A DNA stretch of 64,000 bases from Xiphophorus maculatus (lineage: Eukaryota; Chordata; Actinopteri; Cyprinodontiformes; Poeciliidae). Numbering within the stretch: position 1 is the first letter of the stretch; every line of letters starts with the position of its first letter. Shown here in pieces: positions 36,801 to 47,535 of the stretch. The notes beneath the pieces were generated by a model. It was not told where the DNA came from. It ran no database searches and saw only the letters and a program-made list of their open reading frames with translations. Location: positions 12,365,463 through 12,429,462 of the forward strand of contig NC_036456.1 of NCBI RefSeq assembly GCF_002775205.1. Reading direction: 5' to 3'. A program made the translations under genes and the position numbers.

Positions 36801-39800
36801 CACCTCCTCCTCTTTGCTTTGCACCTCAAACATATACTTAAAAACAGAAGGCAATGGGGTAAATTTCAGCATTTTTTTCTGTTTGTTTAGGTATGTTTTA
36901 TGATGTCTGCACCTGTGGATTGTGCAGAAAGCTGTCCCTGTGGTTGATGCACCCCCCACAGCGACTCCTCCTGTCCATCTCCTCTATGACCGCTCCCCTT
37001 TTCGTTCCTTCCTGACTGCTCTCCCTGACCTTCTTCCCTTCAGGTCGAATGTTGCTCAGGGCCTGAGCAGAGCTGCTGTACTTCCCTGTAGAAAGAGGCG
37101 CTGTGCCGAGGGCATCTGGAGAAGGAGCCCACTCCCCGTAGCTCTGTGTCTCTCTCCAGTGTGAGCTCGGCCACAGCAGCGTCCTCTGCACCAGCCGGCA
37201 CACCACCACGTCTGTGAAGTAGCAGCAGAAGTCCTGGAGGTCCATCCTGTTTGGAGGGGAGGACAAATATAATATAATATATATATATATGCATGAAATC
37301 GCTTGAAAGGTTGGAAAAATTATGCAACATATGTTTGTGAAGATATAGTTTGAGATTCTGATTGAAATGCTGCGTGCCAGAACTCTCCAACATCACGAAC
37401 AACAATCCCCATCTTCTCCCGCTCTGCTCGGCTCAGCTGCTGCCACTGCTCTGACCTGCAGGGGGCGCGCAACAACAACAAAAGGCGTATTCATCGTAAT
37501 CAGCTGCATAGTGTACCACGGATTCATTCACATTTTGTCAAACTGACACCTTAAACTTCAACACGTTTTATTCTAGTGGGATTTTTGTGATAGACTAGCA
37601 CAGAAGTCAACAGATTTTAATGGATTGTCAAACTCTATAGGTTGGATGGAAAAACAGCCGATTGTAAAATCATTTAATAGATTTAACTCAGTAATGTGTC
37701 AACTGGTTGAATTGTATCAGAGACATGAACTAAATAAGCGAAACCAAAATGTGCAGTGGTCCTAGAACTACAGCTGAGAGAGAAACAGCGGTCAAAACAT
37801 CTTCACTGACCCAAGGGGGAGAAACTCTACAGACTTTATAAACATTTCTTCTTAAATCTTTCTAGTATGTGACTTTTAGAAAATCTTTATGTAAAATTTT
37901 ATTGTGAATTTTCCTCTCATTTGTCTTTTTGTTATGTTCTGTATTTAAATCTATTTTTAGCATTTTGTTCAGTGCATTTGGCAGTTTTTTTTTCTTTTGC
38001 ACATTTTTAAAGAAGCTTGTGGTACATGTGGTTTTTCAATGACGAGACTGGTGGAGTTTATAGCGAAGATGCCCGTCTCCAGATGTGTCATACTGGTAGA
38101 GACACAAAGGATTTGCAGCTGTAATTGCAGTGAAAGGTGTTTCTATAAAGCATTGCCGCAGGAGGGCCGACGACAAATGCACACCACACTTTTTAGATTT
38201 TTATTCGACACATGAAATGCTGCATAATCATCTATCATATAAAATTCAGCTTAAAGCATTAAAGTACATTTGAGTATAGCGTGGAAAAAGTTCAAAAGGT
38301 GTGATCACTTCTGAGAGGTGCTGTAGATGAGCTCTACTGTGAAGCAGATGACAGAGTGTAAGAAATAAACAAGTAGTGTTTTAACTTCTGGAAGGAGTCA
38401 TTGGTCCATTGTGGCCATTTTTCTCGGTTTTCTCAGAGCTTCGTAATGTAAACAGCAGATGTTCCCCTGTAAAACATTTGCCTAACTGTTGTAAAATGTC
38501 TGAAATTGTCCAGAAAAGTTGCAGTGGCATTGTAAAACGTTGTAAACTACATCGTCAGCTGAGGCTTTATTCCTAAAGCGCCTACAAAATGCGCTCAGCA
38601 GTCAGAAGAAAAGGTTTGAAAGCGCCCTCACCCCTGACTCCAGGCTCCTTTCCAGTCCGTGGTCCCCCACGGGTTCCTCATGCGCACCATAAAGAGTCGG
38701 AACGTCCCGCCTGTCCTCGGCGGATTCTCCGCCAGCCTCACCTTCCTCACCGCTGTGATGCCATAGGCGTGTCCTCGTACGAGCCCGCAGTCCAACACCG
38801 ACTCCACCGTCTCCCCCTCAGCTGGCTGAGAAATGTGAAACGTTTAGTAATTTACCAGTACCGTCTGAAACGTTGAAGCCCCTCAGGGTCACAGAAAAGA
38901 CAAAGTCCTACCCGGATGGAGCATGTGATGAGGGATTTGTGCTCATGGACCTTAGCTAATGTCTGGAAGAGTGCCTTCCTCCGCTCGCTGCTCAGGCTGA
39001 GGGCCTCACAGTCCAGGCTGAGAGGCTCCGAAACTCCTCCAGTGAAGTCGATGAGGGCCTCCGCAGTGTTTCCTCCCTCTAAAGCCTCATAGCAGCCATT
39101 TAGTCTGAAACCGAAACACAAACTGGTTCAGGGAGTCGCGTGTGACACTCAGTTCATCCCTTTCTAGATGTCAGTCAGTTCATTTGCAGGAGATTTGTGG
39201 CTTTGCCTCTGGGCTTTCAGTGTTGTGGGGAGTTTCCCCTAATCCACACAGGCTCAAAATTAGACATAAGTTTACACACATTTACATCAATTCTCTCATC
39301 TTCTCCCACTTCATTGCAGAACGGCTTCCTGGCATGCCCGGCTTTTCCTTCTTTATATGTATATTTGTACAAATGATTATTTTATTTTTATATTAATCCA
39401 TTGTTTTCTGTTTTTATTTAATATTATTTTATTTTTTACTTATTTTTATATTATTTTTTTTAGCTTTAATCTTCCGAATTTTTCAATAAACTTCAATTAT
39501 TTCAGATGGTCGTTCCAGTAGCTTGTTTGAGCGCTTTATAAATTATGTAAAAATCAAACTAAAATGAATTTAATAATATTTAAACAATTTCAAGGCAGTT
39601 AAATAAGGGCTCAAAAAACCTTTTGTTTTTGCATTAATGTTCAGGCATATTTGGGTCCAACGCACCAGCATAGCTGGACGCAAGAGCCCCACTGCATGAT
39701 TCTACCACTGATGTGCTTGAGAACTGGGGTCTTGTTGTTATGTTTAAAGCCTCACCTTGACTTCTCTCTGCTTACTTTCTGTTATTGTGGCCATATGTTT

Positions 39801-42394
39801 TAAGTTTCTTTCTCCAGTTATCATAAAGTTTACCTCCAATAGAAATAGGGCTGGTGCATGTGGTCCAGGTTAAAATGCATTGATTCATGTTCACTGTTCA
39901 AGTTATAACATGAACTACTTCTAGTTTATTGATCATAATTTGTCTGAAATGCAGATTTGGCAAATGCTCATTTGCTAAAACAGTTGGTATAAATCACATA
40001 TTTAATTTATTTTATCAACAGTTTCAGGAAAAAAACCCAACTTTGACTGGAAAGTGTCCATTTTGCCTTTTTACCCTTTAATTGCCATCAAGTCAGCACA
40101 AACGGGACTTAGCAAGGGGGCTTTGTTCTCTTTTTGGGAAACTCTGGATCTCTGGAAATGAGTGTTTTGAACCTTTGCTGAAGACCTTATATGATTGCCG
40201 AGGATATAGACAGGGTTATTTTAAAGAATATAAGTAGCTGCCAAGCTTTGAAAGAATATTAATGCTCCACTTGTCCATTGGACACAGTTTTCTGCTTCTC
40301 CTTACTTGGCGTAGGCCTTCTCCAGCAAGGCGCTCCAAAACTCTCTTGGTGTTGCTGAGCGGCAGAAGAGCAGGACTCCATCTTGACTGACCGGCAAACG
40401 GTCGTCCACCACGACATCAACCCAATGCCCGAAGCGCCAGAATCTGAAATGGAAGATCCCTGCGTACAGGTCTGAACGTTTTGGGTTCCACTCCTGATCC
40501 ATGTGGTTGGGAATGACCTGAAGTGAGGAGAAGGGATGCATAAGATTAGGGGAAAGTGTAAAGGCAGGGCACAGAGCTGATAGGACAATGAGGGAGAACC
40601 TTCTTCCACAGTGAAGGCTCGGATGCCAAGCAGGAAATGGCTGCCACCATCCAGCAGTTACCCAGGCTGCCTTGGTGCAAGTCGCGAGTGCTGATACCAT
40701 CCACAAACAAACGAGGGTCCCTGCAAATTTCCTGGATAGATGAGAGACGTAACAAAAGTCCAAATTAGGATAAAAAGTAAATAAAATCTCATCAGTCTAC
40801 AATGATTAACTTCCATTCATTCAAGGGGACAGAAAACATGACGTTTTTTTTATATAAAACAAATCCTGATGCTTTCCAGACAAATGATGAATATGGGGGA
40901 ACTTCTCTATCCACATGTGGATGTATTTAATGGAAACACAGACCACCTTCATCTACTCCAGTGATTCTTCATGTCTTCCTCTGAGAATGTACATTATCAT
41001 GATTTATTCCACGCTTGCTATTAGTTGAAACTTTCTTTCGGATTCCAAACTGAGTCCGAACGTTCTTCTTGTTGATATAGTGTCCAATGCTAACTTAATA
41101 AACATCATAAAAGTATGAGGACAGTAATGGTTGATGACGTCAGAATTGGGTGGACCTCTGTACGTGCGTAAAGGGAGGATAAATTGGCCTCGAGGGCCCT
41201 GTGAGAGTGATTTTTTTTATGAGTACAGCTTCGAAGTCCGAAGAACCGAAGAAGACTTTTGGTTGAGGAGTAAAACATCTTGAAGAAGCAAGAGAATAAC
41301 GACAGTTGCCTCCTTGAAGACCCTCGTCTCTCGTAGGATGGAGAATCTGTACCGGCCTGCTCGTCCTTGGAGGATTGCTCAGGGTGGGGAGGAGAGAGGA
41401 GCGGTTACACCCTAGATAGAGATACCCAGGACAAACAACCACAAGCACACACTCATACCTGAGTGCAATGTAGAGAGAGCAATTGACAAAACAGTCATGG
41501 TTTTGGACATGTGCGGGGAGCAAAAATAAGTAGAGAGAACCTATGTATCTGCAGGAGGAACATCCAAACTCAAGGTCAAAAGTGCCCAGGCCAGGATTCA
41601 AACTCAGGATCTTATTGCTACAAGTTCTAGCAACTGCTCCACCATGCAGCCCGACTTGCAAAACCATAAAATGCAATTCCAGACTTTTTCAAAACAGCAT
41701 AACACAAACCAGAAAGGATCAGAAGGTAACATAACGTTTACAGCACAAGCTGCACCCTAACTACTGTAATAAAACATTCATTCCCCACCATAAAAACATA
41801 ACCGTTTCCCCAATAAACCTGCAAATTATAAAACCTCAAAGTTGGCTGTTTTTATTCACATCTACATGGTTGGTGTAGCTGCAGTTTTCAGCTACAGTGG
41901 CTGGAAGCCCCAGCCATCACAACACTGCTCTAAAAACAACCAACTAGTCTATTTACACACTGCTGCTTTTTCTGAACTCAACCATTGACACTAATATGGC
42001 TGTCCATCTGCATCTCCTCCTCCCGGGGATAGAGTTTCACTGCCTGACAACCTCTCTAATTATAGAAAGCGCTTTAATTAATCCACTTGTTGAAATGCGG
42101 CACACTGTAGTTGCCTTCTCAATTTAGATCAGGGACCAGAGATGATGGATTCATAAATTAGGCTTTCTAGGCATTTGCTAGGATTGCTTTCAGTTTTATT
42201 TGGACACTTTTACTCCACAGCAAACTCACCCGTGGCCTCTTCCAGGTCAGTCCAGGTGGGGGCGCCCTCTTGTAGAAGAGGGATTGGTTTGTGGCAGGGA
42301 ACAGAGGGTCTTTGAAGAGCGCCCCTCGACGTAGGCAGGAGCGCCTCAGCTTGTCGAAGCTCTGGTCCTTAAAGCCACTCACCGCTTCCAGCAT
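33868..42394 (-). CDS. capn5: Calpain-5-type cysteine protease
   Basis: This is a calcium-dependent intracellular protease of the atypical (C2-ended, no EF-hand) class. Exons on the - strand: 42230-42394, 40600-40731, 40306-40517, 38912-39104, 38632-38825, 37378-37455, 36913-37246, 36714-36836, 36432-36628, 35160-35278, 34899-35038, 33868-34044. They total 2064 nt, 687 residues, all in phase. The catalytic triad is intact: Cys81 ([10 protein letters not shown]), His253 (RGHAYG) and Asn285 (RNPWG). This argues against calpain-6, whose Cys is lost. The CBSW domain includes [11 protein letters not shown] and [20 protein letters not shown]. The C-terminal C2 domain runs from about residue 550 ([26 protein letters not shown]). 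About 46 extra residues lie before GGCINH compared with human CAPN5 (640 residues). The ATG at 42392-42394 was chosen because it directly precedes the family's N-terminus; an acceptor just upstream implies a 5' UTR exon. Fish paralogue a/b is unresolved. Confidence 0.9.
34340..34860. mobile_element. Tc1-family relic in calpain
   Basis: GGTGGTAGAATCATGCTGTG, TGTCTATCACATAAAATACG and AAAATGTGAAAACCCTCAAGGGTTATGAA match the conserved internal and 3' parts of the decayed Tc1-like repeat. It lies in the intron 34045-34898 between the last two calpain exons. Confidence 0.5.
34621..34687. repeat. 24-bp tandem repeat, 2.8 copies
   Basis: The unit GCAAATTGCAGGATAAACAA plus TCCT is repeated exactly twice, with a partial third copy. 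It lies inside the Tc1 relic of the last calpain intron. Confidence 0.9.
36352..36380. repeat. (TG)n microsatellite
   Basis: A TG/CG dinucleotide run directly follows (in calpain orientation) the exon 36432-36628 donor region. The His/Thr-rich open frame across it is intronic. Confidence 0.85.
37540..38340. mobile_element. Tc1-family relic, near full length
   Basis: It starts like the family (CATTTTGTCAAACTGACACC, TAGTGGGATTTTTGTGATAGACTAGCACA). It contains CTGTAATTGCAGTGAAAGGTG and ends with GTGGAAAAAGTTCAAAAGG...GAGGTGCTGTAG. No intact frame remains. It fills most of calpain intron 37456-38631. Confidence 0.55.
41150..41655. mobile_element. LINE/SINE 3' tail in calpain intron
   Basis: The stretch 'GATACCCAGGACAAACAACC...CACACTCA' through 'CAACTGCTCCACCATGCAGCC' is the familiar tail of a fish LINE (L2-like) or its SINE partner. 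It is preceded by 'TGAGGAGTAAAACATCTTGAAGAAGC', another retroelement hallmark. The 178-residue open frame across it on the - strand is not a gene. Confidence 0.5.
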
Positions 42395-42679
42395 TCTCAC
42401 ATCAAACGACTAAAACGAGATGGAAAGATAATGATAAAAAGGACTCAAACAGAGAGGAAAAAAACAACTTGATACATCACATAATGATATGAGATCATGT
42501 TGCCATTTGCCATTCAAACACATTAGATTGTAGTCTGCTCCTGTTACCACAGCCTACGATACCACATGTGGTCTATTAGAAATCATGAAAAGTAGTTTTG
42601 TTTTAATCAACCTCATAAATGTTTCCCGTTTTGTCTGAAACTTAGAAGCTGTTCATCAAAAACTTTCACTCAAAGCTGG

Positions 42680-42980
42680 TTGAAATACAAAACCTCATGG
42701 TTTTATGAGACAGTTCCACTCGGTGGTTTACCTTTGGAAACACCAACCCTCCGTCCGTGTTATTCTGCCTAGTCTGTGTGATGAACCAACACCACTAGCA
42801 GATATAATTACCTCAAAGCATAAAACTTCCACCATCATGCTTGACAGTTACACAGGTCAGAGTTCTTGGGTTAGAAAGTCTCAGTTTATTTCCATCAAAA
42901 ATTGTCAGGAAATCTTTGGTGGAAAAACTCCTCCTCCACCCAATAACATACAGACTACTGAGTTTATTTCAACACAGACA
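42680..42980. mobile_element. Tc1-family relic
   Basis: 'AACTTCCACCATCATGCTTGACAGT' is the reverse-orientation hallmark of Tc1-like repeats. No frame survives. It lies just upstream of the calpain start codon. Confidence 0.35.
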
Positions 42981-43108
42981 GCTTTTATTTTAACTTTATA
43001 TCAGTATTGACATTGTGGGCCAGCTGTTTTTGAATAATTAAGGATTTTACCGCTTCATCTTGTTTTCCTAATACTTTCCACCGAGTACTTAAGGAAAATA
43101 AACACTAT

Positions 43109-43494
43109 CCTCCTGAGACCCGGGCTTTTGTTTGATGTGCATTTTTTATGTCTCCTTACTATTTGGGATTAGTATGACCTAATTTTAGTTGAAATTAAAT
43201 TTTAGCTTTCTATGTGCTCTTGAACTATGTCAAAACCAATGCCCTCATATGAGGACAATGGGTCTGTTTTTGCATATACATTTCTCCTTGTCATTTGGGA
43301 TCATAAGGACCCAATTGGCCTAAAAATGAAATTTCAGCTTTCTACAATAAGTGGTTTTCTCAAAACCCAATGTCCTCAGACGAGGACATTGGGTCTATCT
43401 GTGTGACGATAAGACCATTCAATCAATGTTATTATTTACATCTGTGTTTACAAAAATGTAATGTCCTCATATGAGGATGCAGGGTCTCAGGAGG
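43109..43494. mobile_element. 386-bp MITE with 13-bp TIRs and CTAT duplication
   Basis: The ends CCTCCTGAGACCC and GGGTCTCAGGAGG are perfect inverted repeats. CTAT flanks both sides (43105-43108 and 43495-43498). Inside are three palindromic blocks of the type TCCTCATATGAGGA (near 43241, 43371 and 43461), two or three of them beside GGGTCT. There is no coding capacity. The superfamily is uncertain. Confidence 0.7.
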
Positions 43495-45150
43495 CTATGA
43501 TAGAAATTTTGTAAACCTTGTTTTTCTTTGCTTCTATCATGTTTTGTATTATAGGACAGGCAGAGAAGAGTAACAATGCTTTTACCTATTTTAAGTCTGT
43601 CCAGGATGTTTCACGCCTCAAGACAAGAAATGAAGTTATGGTTCATGAAATAAAATAAAAAAGGAGTGCACAGTTTCACATCCTTAAAATGTGTCTGTGT
43701 TTATGTAACAGCTTTAGGGCGATACTTGAGTGTTTGTGTTTCTGTGTAACTGTATCTCCCTCCACACAGACAATAGACAGATGGTCACCATGCAGGGTGA
43801 CATAATACACTGTTACAGCTGGGAATAACCTCACACCAGTAAAATCTACTGGTAATGCAGTTTTTGACACGTTAGCCTCACACATCTGCATGTAAACTTC
43901 CATCCTCCTGCACAAACAAGGGTGTTTTCTGAGCGTTTGGGCGTCACTTACTGCTTCTTCCAGCGTGCTGTCAGGTGGTCGTTCCTACACTTCCTTCTTG
44001 TCCTTGTTTCTGATGTCTCTTCCATTCAGTCCTCATCTCAACATGGTTTGTAACTCCAGGTCGCCTTCTGCCGTCAGGTTTTCCTTCCTCTTCCTCACAC
44101 TCTCCTGGAGGATCGGTCGCTGTTGATCGTGCTGCAAATGTCACCTGAGAAACCAAGAGGCTGACACCTTCTCCTTTAACTGCTTCACTGCCAAATGTCA
44201 CATTGATTAGACCCAACATATACAATGTTGAAGCTGTGTACAGCAAACGGCTCTGAAGGAGCTAAATTAGGCCAGGGAGCTGGTTCTAATTTTAGGCTGG
44301 GTGTATTTTGAGAAACACTTCAAGAGGAAAAATGGGAATGCTGACAGCTGCTTTAAAAATTGCAATAAATAGACATCAAATAGACATTTGAACACAAACA
44401 GATCCGACGGTACAAGGCAATTTTGATACTTTAATCTGTTCCTGTAGTGATGTGTTAATACAGGATGTGAAATAGGAATTGTGTTTTTCTCAGTTTAAAT
44501 ATTTCTAAAGAAGTGATTGGCATAAAATTTTCCAAACCATTATGTTTACATACAAAGTAATGCACACATACAAAAGAAAATAAAATACAATTAGTTCTGG
44601 GAAAGCCTTTTTGATTATTAACTTCTCCTGTATTGAGAAACTAGTTATTAAATGTCTCAGATGGGGTTTTGACCCATTCCTTCACACAAATGGAACCACA
44701 AATCTTGAAGGTGCTGAAGGTTCTTTTAATGCACCCCCTTCTCCAAAGATGGTGCGTTCAATGTCTAAAGAGTTCGGGCTTGCGCTAATTTGACCAGAAT
44801 ATATTCTCCCAGTATTTCACTGGATTGCCCAGAGCTTCTGCAGCAAATGTTAATCAAGTTTTAACATGCCTTTTCTTCAACCGTAGTCTTGCGCAGTGAG
44901 TGTAAACAGAGATCATAAAAAATTAGGACTTTCGGTAAGAATTTCATAAATAATAAAACCATCAAGATGCAAGTAAAAAATTTTATTTTACGTTTGAATT
45001 TCATTTAATTTTCTTGTATCTCAATTTACTAGACCTATTTGCCCTCGATATGTATATTTTTTACACTTTATTTGAACAAATCGATGTTTCCTCTTTCCTT
45101 TTTCTTATCCTGCCATCGAGCCACCAGCAATCGACTGGTCGTGCCTGCTT
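43495..45150. other. Interval between calpain and canopy 4 (divergent genes)
   Basis: It holds no coding exon that I can support. Non-coding 5' exons of the calpain may lie here. Around 44500-44880 there is a possible further Tc1 relic (weak). The open frame at 43971-44246 (- strand) has no family resemblance that I can see. Confidence 0.5.
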
Positions 45151-45158
45151 GGATGCAG

Positions 45159-45170
45159 TGCGCATGCGCA
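45159..45170 (+). promoter_or_regulatory. NRF1-type palindrome upstream of cnpy4
   Basis: TGCGCATGCGCA is a perfect match to the NRF1 consensus. It lies 75 bases before the cnpy4 start codon, where a housekeeping-type promoter is expected. Function is inferred from motif and position. Confidence 0.6.
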
Positions 45171-45244
45171 CGAAGAAAAATGATGCCGATGTGGCTGAGG
45201 TGACGCTAAACTTTAATTCTCTCCATTTTAAGCACATATTCAGA

Positions 45245-45644
45245 ATGAACGCGTTTATTCTGGCTGTCGTTTGTGTCTGCGGCTTTGCTGCTGGGAGTGA
45301 AGACGAGAGACTGCCCAATAAGTGCGAAGGTTTGACGATAAAAAGACTCAGGAGTCGTGTTTGTTGCAACTTTTCTGTTCTGTTCTTTTCGCGAGTCGGT
45401 AATTAATATTGGGTTGTTTGTTTGTTTGTGTCAGTTTGTAAGTTTCTCACAATGGAGCTGCAGGAGACTCTGGAGAAAACTGGCCGCTCTAAAGAGGTTC
45501 TGGAGGTTGGAGAGGTGCTGGACACAGGCAAGAGGAGGAGGAAGATTCAATACAACACCTCGTAAGCCATATTTTTCATAATATCCTTGTGTTTTAACTC
45601 AATGCCAGGATAGAAAGAGATCAGCAGTGACCTTAGAGAAGCCG

Positions 45645-45703
<59 letters not shown>

Positions 45704-46086
45704 TACAGACCAAAGGTTTGGACTGTACTTTCTAATTCAATGGGTTTTCTTTATTTTCATGACTATTTATAAGGCAAGAAATCCCACTTATTAACCTGAC
45801 AGGGCACACCTATGAAGTGAAAACCATTTCAGGTGACGACCTCTTGAAGCTCATCAAGAAAATGCAGAGTGTGTGCAAAGCAGTAATCACAGCAAAAGGT
45901 TGCTACTTTGAAGAAACTAGAATATAAGGGGTATTTTCAGTTGTTTTACACTTTTTTGTTTAGTGCATATTTCCACATGTGTTATTCATAGTTTTGATGC
46001 CTTCAGTGTGAATCTACAATGTCAATAGTCATGAAAATAAAGGAAACTCATTGAATTAAAAGGTGTGTCCAAACTTTTGGTCTGTA

Positions 46087-46131
<45 letters not shown>

Positions 46132-47324
46132 CTTTCACTTGCCCTACTTTAGCAATAATCCCTTTCTTCTAGTAATGTTTTTAAAGTTGTTGTGAGCTGA
46201 TTATTATATTTGACATGGTTGTAAAGAATTTCAGGTTCGGTACATATTTCAGGTACATAATGACATCTAGGTTTTTTGTACGAGCTATTTGGCTTTGTTG
46301 CATCCTGTGTGTTTTCTGCTTGAGATTATACTAGTTTTCTTCTTTGTAGAGAGTTTGTGTGTTTGAAGTTTTGCAAAGAGTTTTATTGCCTGCGTTTGTT
46401 AGAAGTCAGTATTTAGTCTTTCATGCTGTATTTCAGAGAAACTCGTCTGACCGAGGCGGTGGACAACATATGCGAGCGCATCCTGCAGTACAACGTTCAC
46501 GCCGAGAGGCCTGGTAGCCTCAGATACGCCAAGGTAGTGAACGCCTCGTTGTACTGAATGCGTTTCTCCAAAGCTTCGTGAAAGTTTGGATTACTTTCTA
46601 CCTTTTTCAACACTAAATTGAGCAATGTGTGTCCGCTTAAGCATGTGGTTTATCGTTTTGTGTTTGACGTTGACTGCAGGGCTCCAGTCAGACCATGACG
46701 ACGCTGAAGAATCTGGTCAACAAAGGAGTGAAAGTAGACCTGGGCATGCCATATGAGCTCTGGGACGAGCCGTCTGCGGAGGTGACAAATATGAAAAAAC
46801 AGGTAAGACAGAGAACACTCCCCTTCCTAAAGGTAAACGATTGTCAAAACGGTGGGGGGTTTTTTTTAGACAAAGTGTGTTTTATGCGATCAGTGCGAGA
46901 CGATGCTGGAGCAGTACGAGGACGTGGTGGAGGAATGGTACTTCCACCATCAGGACCGGAGGCTGGAGAACTTCCTCTGTGAGAACCACGTCCTGAAGAC
47001 GTCAGAGCGAGGTGGGACGGAAACGGAGAGACGCTTCAGAGCTACTTATTTAAAATTCTGATGCTCACACAGTGATAAGGAAGCCATTAAGAAAGTGATT
47101 TAAATGGGAAATAATACTTATTTGAATCAAAAGTCTAAGTTGTCTAAACCACGCATTTAAAATTTCACAGATTTTACATATATGCTCTTCCTGAATCATG
47201 TGCTTTCTTTTATCCAGAATGTCTTGAGGAGGTGTGGAAAGGCGACTCCGGTCTTAAAGGAGGAGCTGAGGAAGAAAAAAGAGCAGATAAAGAGGGAATG
47301 ACACACGATGCCAGAGAACTTTGA
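45245..47324 (+). CDS. cnpy4: Canopy FGF signaling regulator 4 (saposin-like ER protein)
   Basis: Canopy proteins are ER-resident or secreted saposin-fold proteins; CNPY3/4 help Toll-like receptors mature and reach the surface. Exons: 45245-45329, 45435-45561, 46437-46533, 46680-46802, 46894-47011, 47218-47324. They total 657 nt, 218 residues, in phase. The signal peptide is [15 protein letters not shown]. The saposin cysteines are in KCEVCK, NICERI, KKQCET, FLCEN and [41 protein letters not shown] and EEWYFHHQD match CNPY4 more closely than CNPY3. The protein ends DAREL and lacks the long acidic tail of the mammalian form. Weak ER retrieval by the REL end is possible but unproven. Confidence 0.92.
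45650..45700. repeat. (TA)n microsatellite, left of inserted element
   Basis: About 25 TA units abut the left end of the element at 45701. A second (TA)n run abuts its right end at 46090-46127. Confidence 0.95.
45701..46089. mobile_element. 389-bp Tc1-type non-autonomous element
   Basis: The ends CAGTACAGACCAAAGGTTTGGAC and GTCCAAACTTTTGGTCTGTACTG are inverted repeats with one mismatch. Both are flanked by TA, the Tc1/mariner target. The interior (for example TTTTCTTTATTTTCATGACT near both ends) has no frame. It is a well-known fish repeat type. It sits in the cnpy4 intron 45562-46436. Confidence 0.85.
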
Positions 47325-47529
47325 GGGAAAACTTTTGGACGAAAGTGAAGACAACACTACACCTCAGCTGCATCGCAGAGGACAGAAGCCGAAATTATGC
47401 ATAGAGGAAGTCTGTTATTCTGTTTGCAGATGGATAATCGGCATGTTGCAACATGACACTTTATATATTATTTGCATCACAGCAGTATTTCTACTTCATA
47501 TTGCCCCATGTACAGTTTTATATATTTGA

Positions 47530-47535
47530 AATAAA
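47530..47535 (+). terminator. cnpy4: cnpy4 poly(A) signal
   Basis: AATAAA lies 206 bases after the stop codon and only 125 bases before the ATG of the next gene on the same strand. Confidence 0.65.

Noticed and set aside
41140-41676. 178-residue - strand frame in a calpain intron
   Set aside because: It lies in a retroelement tail and reads non-coding repeat DNA.
43971-44246. 91-residue - strand frame upstream of calpain
   Set aside because: No recognisable family, signal peptide or splice partner; could at best be a 5' UTR exon.
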